NCBI RefSeq assembly: GCF_014042355.1
Contig: NZ_JACEZU010000001.1
Span: 744,001-808,000, forward strand
Length of the DNA stretch: 64,000 nt
Reading direction: 5' to 3'
From: Rugamonas apoptosis
Lineage (GTDB): Bacteria > Pseudomonadota > Gammaproteobacteria > Burkholderiales > Burkholderiaceae_D
Each line of letters begins with the position of its first letter. The stretch's first letter is position 1. A program made the translations under genes and the position numbers. Positions 19,901-31,461 of this stretch are shown here, one piece after another. Under the pieces are notes generated by a model that saw only the letters and a list, made by a program, of their open reading frames with translations, did not search any database and was not told where the DNA came from.

Positions 19901-20678
19901 GGAAGCGCTGACTTCGGTCCAGTCACGCGCCCTCACCACGACCCAAGTCGCCGCGCTCAGCGGCACCCAGTTGCCTCACCTGCTGTACCTGGGCCAGACA
20001 CCGCTGGTGCTGGACCTGGATGGCAACGGCGTGCAGACCTTGAATGTGGCGGCCGGTGTGCAGTTCGACATCCAGGCCAGCGGTACGGCCGTCAACACCG
20101 GTTGGGTCGGCGGCGGCGATGGCTTGCTGGCGATGGACCGCAACGGTAACGGCCGGATCGACGACGGCGGTGAGCTGTTCGGTAGTGCCGTGACTCTGGC
20201 CGACGGCAGCAAGGCGGCCCAAGGTTACCAGGCACTGGCGGCACTCGACAGCAACGGCGATGGCAAGATCGACCGCAACGATAGCGCCTTTGGCGCCTTG
20301 ACAGTGTGGGTCGACAGCAATGCCGACGGCGTCAGCCAGGCGTCCGAACTGAGCACGCTGCAACAGCGTGGCATCGCCAGCCTGGACCTGGCGGCCCAGG
20401 CGCAGGGGCAGGTCAACAACGGCAACTGGGTGGGACTGAGTTCCCGCTACGAAACCGTCGATGGCCAGCACCATGCCATGGCCGACGTCTGGTTCCAGAG
20501 CGCCGCCAGCCCCGGCCTGGCCGGTGCGGCCCAGCGGCTGGCTGGCCTGCTGGCCCAGGCCGGCACCGGCGCCGCCCCCCTGGCTGGCGCCGCCGCGCCA
20601 GGCGGCGTCAGCGTGGCCAGCGCCATCGCGCGCTGGGACGTGGCGGCCGTGCAAGGCGTGCTCGCCATGCCCCGTTAA
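16947..20678 (+). CDS. Second octapeptide-repeat protein with calcium-loop C-terminal module
   Basis: A 1243-residue paralogue of the preceding giant protein. Residues 7-1010 form about 125 octapeptides of the same L-x-T/S-x-Q-(I/V/L)-x-A type, more varied and without the 648-bp higher order. Residues 1011-1243 carry the same calcium-loop module (DLDGNGVQTL, DRNGNGRIDDGGELFG, DSNGDGKIDRND, DSNADGVSQASEL), then an Ala/Gly-rich tail. There is no signal peptide and the type I secretion genes follow. The start ATG 16947 begins the repeat phase at once (MTDIASLSTADIAALS), as in the first gene; its ribosome site is weak. Likely a surface or secreted structural protein. Confidence 0.85.
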   Translation: MTDIASLSTADIAALSTSAIGLLTTANIAVLSTSQLQAFSGDQIRWFKGPQLQALGPTLTAALTTTQVAALYTGQVRLLATSEIAALTSTQLAALASADVAALTSSQLAALGVAGVDALTSGQLAALLPAQMAAMSIEQLQSLTTAQLSALPTADIGALRTVQVAALGSAALAALGSAQVRALSTSAVVALGTAGIGALGSAQFDALRSAQVAALTADQLAALGSGQVMQLATDAIAGLKSSQISALGTAVLASLSTSQVAALRTSVIGALGQTALDALTTGQLGALRTAQVAALSSTQIAGMSGADVAALSSAGFGALKTAALAALNTSFIAALTTSQIATLRTAQLAAFGTAQIAVLGSAQIGALSSAELMALRTVQLQALGSTGIAALGTAQLAVLRTSQVRGLAMDEVAAFSTAQLAALGTGQVAALGSAQLAALGTTQLAALSPDDIGALHSSQMAGLNGADLASLSTAQIGALRTSSLVALGSAGIVALGTSQIDALSSRQVAALKPEQVMALGLTALTPHLLAQLGTSAIAAIGTTELAALATSQIAALGTRQIAALRTGQVAVLGSGQLAALDSADIGALRTAQLAALSSASVLALDGSWLAALRTSAIAALATSLVAGLSTSQLGALSTPQIAALGTAQLEALNSAQLGSLSPDDLGALRTAQVASWNAADIGALSSTQLNALRTAAFGALNTAAIAALGTAQVAGLGTAQLAALRTVQLAALSTGDVAVLAPSALAGLRTSAVAALSTAAIGALGTSQLDALDTRQVAAFTTAQVAALSPAQLAALSSADFAALRSAQVQALASAGVASLDGSQLSALRTSAILGLSSAEVAALTSSQLGELRSAQVAALSTTQVAALSGAQLNQLSTAAVAALRTAQIAALSTSFIDSLGTTQLQALSTAVVAALGTSSMAVLSTGLAAALTTVQVAALRSAQVAALGTADLVALAPQAIAALRTAAIHILSTADMAALGTAQLEALTSVQSRALTTTQVAALSGTQLPHLLYLGQTPLVLDLDGNGVQTLNVAAGVQFDIQASGTAVNTGWVGGGDGLLAMDRNGNGRIDDGGELFGSAVTLADGSKAAQGYQALAALDSNGDGKIDRNDSAFGALTVWVDSNADGVSQASELSTLQQRGIASLDLAAQAQGQVNNGNWVGLSSRYETVDGQHHAMADVWFQSAASPGLAGAAQRLAGLLAQAGTGAAPLAGAAAPGGVSVASAIARWDVAAVQGVLAMPR
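20001..20498 (+). repeat. About 500-bp direct repeat, copy 2 (C-terminal calcium-loop module)
   Basis: Second copy of the segment at 15954-16451, at a constant 4047-bp offset. It points to a gene duplication or gene conversion that kept the secretion-signal end alike while the octapeptide arrays diverged. Confidence 0.85.
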
Positions 20679-20712
20679 ACGGCGCCGCAGCAGGTGGAAA
20701 AAGCCGCCACAG

Positions 20713-20754
20713 GGCGCGGCAGGCAGAGTAGAATCATGCTCGGCCTGCCGCGCC
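20713..20754. terminator. Hairpin between second repeat gene and secretion genes
   Basis: GGCGCGGCAGGC (20713-20724) pairs perfectly with GCCTGCCGCGCC (20743-20754) around an 18-base loop. There is no T-tract. It separates the substrate gene from the transporter operon and could damp read-through, so that substrate is made in excess over transporter. Confidence 0.5.
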
Positions 20755-20791
20755 AGCTTGTTCCCCCGTGTATTCACTTTAGCCTGAGACG

Positions 20792-22902
20792 ATGCAAGCG
20801 AAATTTCCCCATACCGTCGTACAATGCTTGACCGCCATCGCCCAGCATCATGGGTTGCAAGTCCACCCAGAACGCTTGGTTGACGATTACGCCCTGGGGG
20901 CAGCCGAGCCAGCCGATGCCTTGGTGCTGCGCATCGCGACCGAGATTGGGCTCAAGGCGCGGGTCGGCCACCTCGACTGGGATACCCTGCTGGCCCAGGG
21001 CGGGGTGTTCCCGCTGATGGCGCGGCTCGACAATGGCAACGCCGTGATCGTGGTCGGCGTGCGCAGCGAGGATGGCAAGGTGGTGATCCTCGATCCGCTC
21101 GAGGAAGGCGTGGGCTTGATCCTGCTCGATAAAGCCCAGTTCACCAGCCGCTGGCATGGCGCGGTGCTGTTCGTCAAACGCCAGCACGCGCTGACGGACG
21201 TCAATCAGCCCTTCGGCCTGCGCTGGTTCATTCCCGAAATCCTCAAGCAGAAGGCGGCCTTCCGCGATATCGCCATCGCCGCCATCGCCATGCACTTCCT
21301 GGCGCTCGCCTCGCCGGTGTTCTTCCAGCTGGTGATCGACAAGGTGCTGGTGCACCAGAGTAATTCCACCCTGGTGGTGCTGGGCGTGGGCATCGTCATC
21401 GCGCTGGTGTTCGACGCCCTGTTCGGCTTCCTGCGCCAGATTTTGACCTTGGCGGCCACCAACAAGATCGACATGCGGCTGACCCGGCGCACCTTTGGCC
21501 ACCTGCTGACGTTGCCGATCGATTACTTCGAAACCACCAGTGCCGGCGTCATCACGCGCCACATGCAGCAGCTGGAAAAGATCCGCAACTTCCTCACCGG
21601 CCGGCTGTTCTTCACGGCGCTGGACGCGACCGCGCTGCTGATCTTCCTGCCCATCCTGTTTACCTATTCCGTCAAGCTGGCCATGATCACGCTGGCCTTC
21701 ACGGTGGCCATCGGTGCCGTGGTGGCGGCCATGGTGCCGACGTTCCAGCGCCGCCTGTCGGCCCTGTACTCGGCCGAAGGACGGCGCCAGGCCATGCTGG
21801 TCGAGACCGTGCACGGCATGCGCACGGTCAAGGCGCTGGCGCTGGAACCGACCCAGCGCAAGCATTGGGACCAGCGTTCGGCCGAGTCGATCGCGATGCA
21901 CTTCCGGGTCGGCCAGATTTCCATCACGGGCAACGCCATCACCGACTTCCTCGGCAAGCTGCTGCCGGTCGTGATCATCGTGATCGGCGCCCAGGACGTG
22001 TTCGACCAGACCCTGTCGGTGGGCGCGCTGATCGCCTTCCAGATGATCACCGGGCGCGTGGTGCAACCGCTGATCAGCATCGTCGGCCTGGTCAACGAAT
22101 ACCAGGAGACGGCGCTGTCGGTGCGCATGCTGGGCGAGGTCATGAACCGCGCGCCGGAAGGGCGTGCCGGCGGCGCCGGCCTGCGGCCGCAGCTGCAGGG
22201 CCGGATCGCCTTCGACCAGGTCACGTTCCGCTATCCGGGCGCCACCACCACGGCGCTGGACCGGGCCAGTTTCGCCATCGAGCCGGGCACCATCGTCGGC
22301 ATCGTCGGCCGCAGCGGTTCCGGCAAGACCACCTTGACCAAGCTGATCCAGGGCCTGTATCCGCTGCAGGAAGGCATTGTGCGCTTTGACGGGGTCGATG
22401 CGCGCGAAATCGACCTGACCCATTTGCGGCGTCAGATCGGCGTGGTGTTGCAGGAAAACTTCCTGTTCCGCGGCACGGTGCGCGAGAACATCGCCGCCGC
22501 CAAGGCCGACGCGACGTTCGAGGAAATCGTCGCGGCCGCCTCGGCCGCCGGCGCCGACGAATTCATCGAGCGCATGCCGCAGGGCTATGATACGCTGCTC
22601 GAGGAGAATGCCTCCAACCTGTCGGGCGGCCAGAAGCAACGCTTGTCGATCGCCCGCGCCCTGCTGACCAAGCCGCGCATCCTGATCCTGGACGAGGCGG
22701 CCAGCGCGCTGGACCCGGAAAGCGAAGCCATCTTCATCAACAACCTGTCGCGCATCGCCGTGGGCCGTACGGTGGTGATGATTTCGCACCGCCTGTCGAC
22801 CCTGGTCAACGCCGACGCCATCCTGGTCATGCAGCGCGGCAGCCTGATGGACAGCGGCCGGCATGAAGAATTGTTACAGCGCAGCGAGACCTATCAGCAC
22901 CT

Positions 22903-22930
<28 letters not shown>
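20792..22930 (+). CDS. Type I secretion ABC transporter (HlyB-like, degenerate C39 domain)
   Basis: A 712-residue inner-membrane exporter. The N-terminal 130 residues form a C39-like domain in which the catalytic Cys-His pair is not seen (QCLTAIAQHHG lacks the DCG-type cysteine, and the His region reads NGNAVIVV). This is typical of HlyB-type transporters that export uncleaved C-terminal-signal substrates. A membrane domain spans about 160-420. The ATPase has Walker A GRSGSGKTT near 507, signature LSGGQKQ near 609, Walker B ILILDEA near 630 and H-loop SHRL near 666. It follows the two octapeptide genes and overlaps the HlyD gene by 28 bp. No outer-membrane TolC gene is in the window. Confidence 0.92.
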
Positions 22931-26493
<3,563 letters not shown>

Positions 26494-26497
<4 letters not shown>

Positions 26498-27198
26498 GAT
26501 TGGCCGTGATTCCGGCCCGCGGCGGCAGCAAGCGCATCCCGCGCAAGAACGTCAAGCCGTTCGCCGGCAAGCCGATGATCGCGTACGCGATCGAGGCGGC
26601 CCGCGCCAGCGGCCTGTTCGACCATATCGTGGTGTCCACCGACGACGCCGAGATCGCCGCCACGGCGCGCCAGTACGGCGCCGAGGTGCCGTTCCTGCGG
26701 GCGCCGGCACTGGCCGACGACCACGCCGGCACCACACCGGTGGTGATCGATGCGATCGAGCGTTGCGAAGCGCTGGGCTGGCCGCAGGCCGAACAGGTGT
26801 GCTGCATTTATCCGGCCGTGCCATTGCTGGCCAGTGCCGACCTGGGCGCGGCGCTGGCTTTGCTCGAAAACAACGCCGCCGGTTACGCGTTCGCCGTGAC
26901 CGTGTTTCCGGCCGCCGTACAGCGCGCGCTGCGGCGCGACGCCGATGGCGCCATGGCGCCCTTCTTTCCCGAATTTACCGCCACCCGCAGCCAGGACCTG
27001 GCGCCAGGCTATTACGACGCCGGCCAGTTCTACTGGGGCCGGCGCGACGCCTGGCTGGCGGGCCGCTCGCCCCACCTGCACGGCAGCGGGCTGGTGATCC
27101 CGCCCTGGCGCGCGGTCGATATCGACACGCCGGATGACTGGCGCCGGGCCGAACTGGCCTACCAGGCGCTGCGCCTGGACCCCGGCCCCACGGCCTGA
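26494..27198 (+). CDS. pseF: Pseudaminic acid cytidylyltransferase
   Basis: A 234-residue CMP-sugar synthase of the NeuA/PseF type; it activates the nonulosonic acid with CTP for transfer. The N-terminal nucleotide motif AVIPARGGSKRIPRKN is intact, as is the Mg-site region STDDAEI. ATG 26494 overlaps the pseC stop by four bases (ATGA). It belongs to the same coupled operon although it acts last in the pathway. Confidence 0.9.
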
Positions 27199-27207
27199 GG
27201 GGGCGCC

Positions 27208-28290
27208 ATGCGTATCGTCTTTCGCACCGATGCCGCGTGGCAGATAGGCTCGGGCCACGTGATGCGCTGCCTGACCCTGGCCGAATCGTTGCGCGCCGGC
27301 GGGGCCGAGGTGGCCTTCGTGTGCCGTGCCCATCCCGGCCATCTGGGTCCGCAGCTCGAGGCGCTGGGCTTCCCGGTGCGCTTGCTGGCGCTCGATGGCG
27401 GGGCCAGCGCCGATGCCGATGCGCAGCCGGCGCACGCGGCCTGGGTGGGCGCGCGCTGGGAGACGGACGCGGCCGAAACGGCGGCCGCGCTGCCGTGGCG
27501 GCCAGACTGGCTGATCGTTGACCATTACGGGCTGGACTGGCGCTGGCAGCTAGCCATGCGCGCCAGCGTGGGCCGCATCCTGGTCATCGACGACCTGGCC
27601 GACCGGCGCCACGCGTGCGACCTGTTGCTGGACCAAAACTTGACGGCGCAGGGCGCGGCCCGCTACGACGGGCTGGTGCCGGCTGGCTGCCAGGTGCTGG
27701 CCGGACCACGCTACGCCCTGTTGCAACCGCTGTATGCGCGCCTGCACCAGGAAGCGCGCCCGCGCCAGGGCGCCGTGCGGCGCCTGCTGGTGTTCTTCGG
27801 CGGCGTCGACCGCGACGGCTTGACGGAGCGCGCCATGCGGGCCATTATCTCCCTGAGCCTGCCCGGTGTGACGGCTGACGTCGTGGTGGGGGCCAATAAC
27901 CCGGCCTGGCCCGACTTGCAGGCGCTGGCGGCGCCGCACGCCATGTTGCGCCTGCATCGCGCCTTGCCCAGCCTGGCGCCGCTGATGATGCAGGCCGACC
28001 TGGCGCTGGGCGCCGGCGGCGCCACCTGCTGGGAACGCTTGTGCCTGGGCTTGCCCTGCGTGGTGGTGACGGTGGCCGACAACCAGCGCGCGGTGACCGG
28101 CCTGCTGGCCGAACGCGGCCTGGTGGACTGGCTGGGCGACGCCGCTGACGCGGACGAGCCCGCCCTGGCCGGCGCCCTGGAGCGCTGGTGCGCCGACGGC
28201 ATCCCCGCGCACTGGTTCCCGGACTTCGGCATGATCGATGGGCAAGGGTGTGGCCGCCTGTGCGCTGCCATCCTGGCGCCCAGCAGTTGA
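27208..28290 (+). CDS. pseG: UDP-2,4-diacetamido-2,4,6-trideoxy-beta-L-altropyranose hydrolase
   Basis: A 360-residue GT-B-fold hydrolase that removes UDP from the bacillosamine-like intermediate before condensation. The N-terminus (FRTDAAWQIGSGHVMRCLTL) contains the GxGHxxR signature. The C-terminal half has GAGGATCWERLCLGLP, typical of PseG/MurG-like folds. It starts 10 bp after pseF with a GAGGGGG ribosome site. Confidence 0.9.
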   Translation: MRIVFRTDAAWQIGSGHVMRCLTLAESLRAGGAEVAFVCRAHPGHLGPQLEALGFPVRLLALDGGASADADAQPAHAAWVGARWETDAAETAAALPWRPDWLIVDHYGLDWRWQLAMRASVGRILVIDDLADRRHACDLLLDQNLTAQGAARYDGLVPAGCQVLAGPRYALLQPLYARLHQEARPRQGAVRRLLVFFGGVDRDGLTERAMRAIISLSLPGVTADVVVGANNPAWPDLQALAAPHAMLRLHRALPSLAPLMMQADLALGAGGATCWERLCLGLPCVVVTVADNQRAVTGLLAERGLVDWLGDAADADEPALAGALERWCADGIPAHWFPDFGMIDGQGCGRLCAAILAPSS

Positions 28291-28307
28291 ACGTAAAGGA
28301 GGTTGCC

Positions 28308-28877
28308 TTGAACAAGCCCCGTCTGGACAGCGTCCAGTTCGTGCCGCTGCTGGAGCGCAGCGCGGCGGACCAGGAGCGGGTGCGCCAGTTGCGCAACGCG
28401 CCCGAAGTGCGTTGCCACATGTATTCCGACCATGAGATCGGTGTGCCCGAGCACGCCGCCTGGCTGGCCAGCCTGGCCGCCAACCCCAGCCAGCGGGCCT
28501 GGGTGGTTTTGTACATGGGTAACATCGAAGGGCTGGTATCGCTGAGCGCCATCAAGCCCCAGCATCAGTCGGCCGAATGGGCGTTCTACCTGAGCCCGGC
28601 CATGCAGGGGCAGGGTGTGGGCGGCCTGGTGGAATTCCGCCTGCTGGACCTGGCGTTCGGCGAATTCGGCCTGCAGAAACTCAATTGCGAAGTGTTGGCC
28701 AGCAATCCCAAGGTGATCGAGATGCACCAGAAATTCGGCTTCACGCTGGAAGGGACGCGGCGCGCCAACGTCATCAAGGATGGCCGCCGCACCGATGTGG
28801 CCTTGCTGGGCATCCTGGCGCACGAGTGGGCCGCGCAACGGCCACGCTTCGCCCGCCTGTTCGGGGCAGACAATTAA
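28308..28877 (+). CDS. pseH: UDP-4-amino-sugar N-acetyltransferase of the pseudaminic acid pathway
   Basis: A 189-residue GNAT acetyltransferase that acetylates the 4-amino group before PseG. The acetyl-CoA motif region AMQGQGVGGLVEFRLLDLAF and the EVLASNPKVIEMHQKFGF element are typical of PseH/RimJ relatives. The start is TTG 28308, chosen because a strong AAAGGAGG (28295-28302) lies five bases upstream and no ATG is suitably placed. It is 17 bp after pseG. Confidence 0.88.
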   Translation: MNKPRLDSVQFVPLLERSAADQERVRQLRNAPEVRCHMYSDHEIGVPEHAAWLASLAANPSQRAWVVLYMGNIEGLVSLSAIKPQHQSAEWAFYLSPAMQGQGVGGLVEFRLLDLAFGEFGLQKLNCEVLASNPKVIEMHQKFGFTLEGTRRANVIKDGRRTDVALLGILAHEWAAQRPRFARLFGADN

Positions 28878-28890
28878 CCAGAGAGTGAAC

Positions 28891-29946
28891 ATGAAAATCG
28901 CGCATCGCCAGGTCGGACTCGGGCACCAGCCCTTCGTTATCGCCGAAATGTCCGGCAACCACAATCAATCGCTGGAGCGGGCCCTGGAAATCGTCGAGGC
29001 CGCCGCCCGCGCCGGCGCGCATGCCTTGAAGCTGCAAACCTATACCGCCGACACCATGACGCTGGACGTGGCCGGCCCCGATTTCGTCATCAACGACCCC
29101 AAGTCGCTGTGGAACGGACGCACCCTGTACGACCTGTACCAGGAGGCCCATACCCCGTGGGAGTGGCACGCGCCCATTTTCGCGCGCGCCCGTGAACTGG
29201 GCATGATTCCGTTCAGCACCCCGTTCGACGACAGCGCCGTCGATTTCCTGGAAAGCCTGGACGTGGCCTGCTATAAGATCGCCTCGTTCGAAAACACCGA
29301 CTTGCCGCTGATCCGGCGCGTGGCCGCCACCGGCAAGCCGATGATCATTTCCACCGGCATGGCCAGCATGGGCGAGCTGGACGAGACGGTGCGGGTGGCG
29401 CGGGCCGCCGGCTGCCAGGATCTGATCCTGCTCAAGTGCACCAGTACCTACCCGGCCCTGCCCACCAATACCAACATCCTGACCATCCCCCACATGCGCC
29501 AGTTGTACGGCTGCGAGATCGGCCTGTCCGACCACACCATGGGCATCGGCGTGTCGGTGGCGGCGGTGGCGCTGGGGGCGAGCGTGATCGAGAAGCACTT
29601 CACCCTGAACCGCGCCGATGGCGGCGTCGACTCGGCCTTCTCGCTGGAGCCGGCCGAACTGCAAGCGCTGGTGACGGAAACGGAACGCGCCTGGCAGGCG
29701 CTGGGGCAGGTCAGTTACGGCGCCACGCAGGCCGAGCAGGCGTCGACCAAATTCCGCCGTTCGCTGTACGCCAGCTGCGACATCGCGGCCGGCGCGCCGT
29801 TGACGGCCGATAACGTGCGCGCCATCCGTCCCGGTCTGGGACTGGCGCCCAAGCATCTCGGCACGGTGCTGGACAGCCGGGCCAAGGTGGCCATCGCGCG
29901 CGGCACCGCCTTGCGCTGGGACTTGCTGGACCAGGGAGAAGCATAG
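28891..29946 (+). CDS. pseI: Pseudaminic acid synthase
   Basis: A 351-residue NeuB-family enzyme that condenses phosphoenolpyruvate with the 6-deoxy-altrose derivative to give pseudaminic acid. An N-terminal TIM barrel (FVIAEMSGNHNQSLERAL; STGMASMGELDE; GLSDHTMG; EKHFTLNR) is followed by a C-terminal SAF domain (from about residue 290). ATG 28891 follows pseH by 13 bp. The stop overlaps the next GTG start by one base. Confidence 0.93.
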   Translation: MKIAHRQVGLGHQPFVIAEMSGNHNQSLERALEIVEAAARAGAHALKLQTYTADTMTLDVAGPDFVINDPKSLWNGRTLYDLYQEAHTPWEWHAPIFARARELGMIPFSTPFDDSAVDFLESLDVACYKIASFENTDLPLIRRVAATGKPMIISTGMASMGELDETVRVARAAGCQDLILLKCTSTYPALPTNTNILTIPHMRQLYGCEIGLSDHTMGIGVSVAAVALGASVIEKHFTLNRADGGVDSAFSLEPAELQALVTETERAWQALGQVSYGATQAEQASTKFRRSLYASCDIAAGAPLTADNVRAIRPGLGLAPKHLGTVLDSRAKVAIARGTALRWDLLDQGEA

Positions 29947-30560
29947 TGCAACGGGTCTGTATCCTCGACTACGGGTCGGGTAATGTGAAGTCGGTCTACA
30001 ATCTGTTTGCCGCGCTGGCCACGGACGTGGTGGTCTCCAACGAGGTGGCCGATATCGAGGCCGCCAGCCATATCGTGCTGCCCGGCGTGGGCGCGTTCGC
30101 GGCCGCCATGCGGCGCATCCACGAGCGCCTGCCGCTGGACGTGCTGGAACGGGTGGTGCGCCAGCAAGGCCGGCCCTTCCTGGGCATTTGCGTCGGCATG
30201 CAAGTGCTGGCCGACGTCGGCCACGAGTTCGGCGAGACACCCGGCCTGGGCTGGATAGGCGGCAACGTGCGCCGGCTGGAAGCCGGTGACCTGCCCTTGC
30301 CCCATGTGGGCTGGAACAATATCGACGTGGTGCGCCCCAGCCCCCTGCTCGCGGGCCTGGAGCAGGCGCCGGACTTCTATTACGTGCACAGCTTCATGTT
30401 CGACGTGGCGCAGCCCGGGCAAGTGCTGGCCACCAGCGACTATGGCGGCACGTTCTGCGCCGCCGTCGGCCGCGACAATGTGTACGGGGTGCAATTCCAT
30501 CCTGAAAAGAGCCAGCGCGCCGGCATGCGGCTGGCCAAGAACTTTTTGGCTTTGTCATGA
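29946..30560 (+). CDS. hisH: HisH-type glutamine amidotransferase of the sugar amidination module
   Basis: A 204-residue class I glutaminase. The nucleophile is C82 in GICVGMQ and the His-Glu pair lies in QFHPEKS. It is placed between pseI and a HisF homologue and followed by a PseA/WbpG homologue, so it most likely feeds ammonia to sugar amidination, as HisH2 does for WbpG in Pseudomonas aeruginosa O-antigen synthesis. No other histidine genes are present here. GTG start overlaps the pseI stop (TAGTG). Confidence 0.85.
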   Translation: MQRVCILDYGSGNVKSVYNLFAALATDVVVSNEVADIEAASHIVLPGVGAFAAAMRRIHERLPLDVLERVVRQQGRPFLGICVGMQVLADVGHEFGETPGLGWIGGNVRRLEAGDLPLPHVGWNNIDVVRPSPLLAGLEQAPDFYYVHSFMFDVAQPGQVLATSDYGGTFCAAVGRDNVYGVQFHPEKSQRAGMRLAKNFLALS

Positions 30561-31366
30561 AAAAACATCGCGTCATCCCGGTCCTGCTGTTGCGCAACGG
30601 TTTCCTCGTGCAAAGCAAGCTGTTCAAGCGGTACCAGAACCTGGGCAATCCCGTCACGGCCGTCAAGCGCTTGTCGGAATGGGGCTCGGACGAATTGATC
30701 TACCTCGATATCACGCGCGACGACACCTATGACATGCGGCGCGACGACCTGGGCCACGCCAACCACGATAGCGTGCTCGATATCATCGAGGACGTGTCGC
30801 GCAATGCCTTCATGCCGATCACCATCGGCGGGCGCATCCGCAGCCTGCAGGATATCGAAAAACGCCTGTCGCGCGGCGCCGACAAGATCGCCATCAACAC
30901 CATCGCGCTGGACGACCCGGCCTTCATCACGACGGCGGCGCGCGAATTCGGTTCGCAGTGCATCGTGGTGTCGATCGACGCCCGGCTGGAGGAGGATGGC
31001 GTGCACCGCGTGCGGCGCGACGGCAACCGCGAAGCCACCGGCTGGACCGCCGTGGACTGGGCCCGCCGCGTGGAACAGATGGGGGCCGGCGAGATCCTGC
31101 TCAACTCCATCGACCGCGACGGCATGAAGAACGGTTACGACCTGCCCCTGCTCGACACGGTCAGCGCCGCCGTGCGGCTTCCCGTGATCGGCTGCGGCGG
31201 CGTGGGCGAGTGGGAACACATGGCGCAAGGTTTGCAGCAAACCCGGGTCGACGCCGTGGCGGCCGCCAATATCTTCCACTACAGCGACCAGAGCGTGTAC
31301 CTGGCCCGCCAGCACCTGTACGGCGCCGGCCTGCTGGTGCGTTCCCCCGAGCTGCTGGAGATCTGA
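30557..31366 (+). CDS. hisF: HisF-type cyclase subunit of the sugar amidination module
   Basis: A 269-residue TIM-barrel protein. It has DKIAINTIALDDP and VVSIDARLEEDGVHRV segments, INSIDRDGMKNGYD-type active-site sequence, and GCGGVGEWEH. It pairs with the upstream HisH by an ATGA overlap. By its position it probably channels ammonia to the following amidotransferase rather than making histidine. True histidine-pathway activity cannot be excluded from sequence alone. Confidence 0.85.
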   Translation: MKKHRVIPVLLLRNGFLVQSKLFKRYQNLGNPVTAVKRLSEWGSDELIYLDITRDDTYDMRRDDLGHANHDSVLDIIEDVSRNAFMPITIGGRIRSLQDIEKRLSRGADKIAINTIALDDPAFITTAAREFGSQCIVVSIDARLEEDGVHRVRRDGNREATGWTAVDWARRVEQMGAGEILLNSIDRDGMKNGYDLPLLDTVSAAVRLPVIGCGGVGEWEHMAQGLQQTRVDAVAAANIFHYSDQSVYLARQHLYGAGLLVRSPELLEI

Positions 31367-31461
31367 GGCCGGCGCGCTCGATATTGGCTTAGGGCAAAAA
31401 AAATCATCCACGCCATGCCCGTTGCGCTATGATCAACGAAACTTAGTCCTATGGAGTCATG

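Noticed and set aside
16893..19966. Antisense frames of 987 and 588 codons over the second octapeptide gene
   Set aside because: Same periodicity effect; the plus-strand protein has a conserved module and matching paralogue.
10947..20678. RTX nonapeptide beta-roll proteins
   Set aside because: The period is eight, not nine, and the GGxGxDxUx consensus is absent; only the C-terminal loops resemble RTX-type calcium modules.
29946..31366. HisH and HisF as ordinary histidine-biosynthesis genes
   Set aside because: They are embedded in the pse operon and followed by a PseA/WbpG homologue with no other his genes; the sugar-amidination role is more likely, though not proven.
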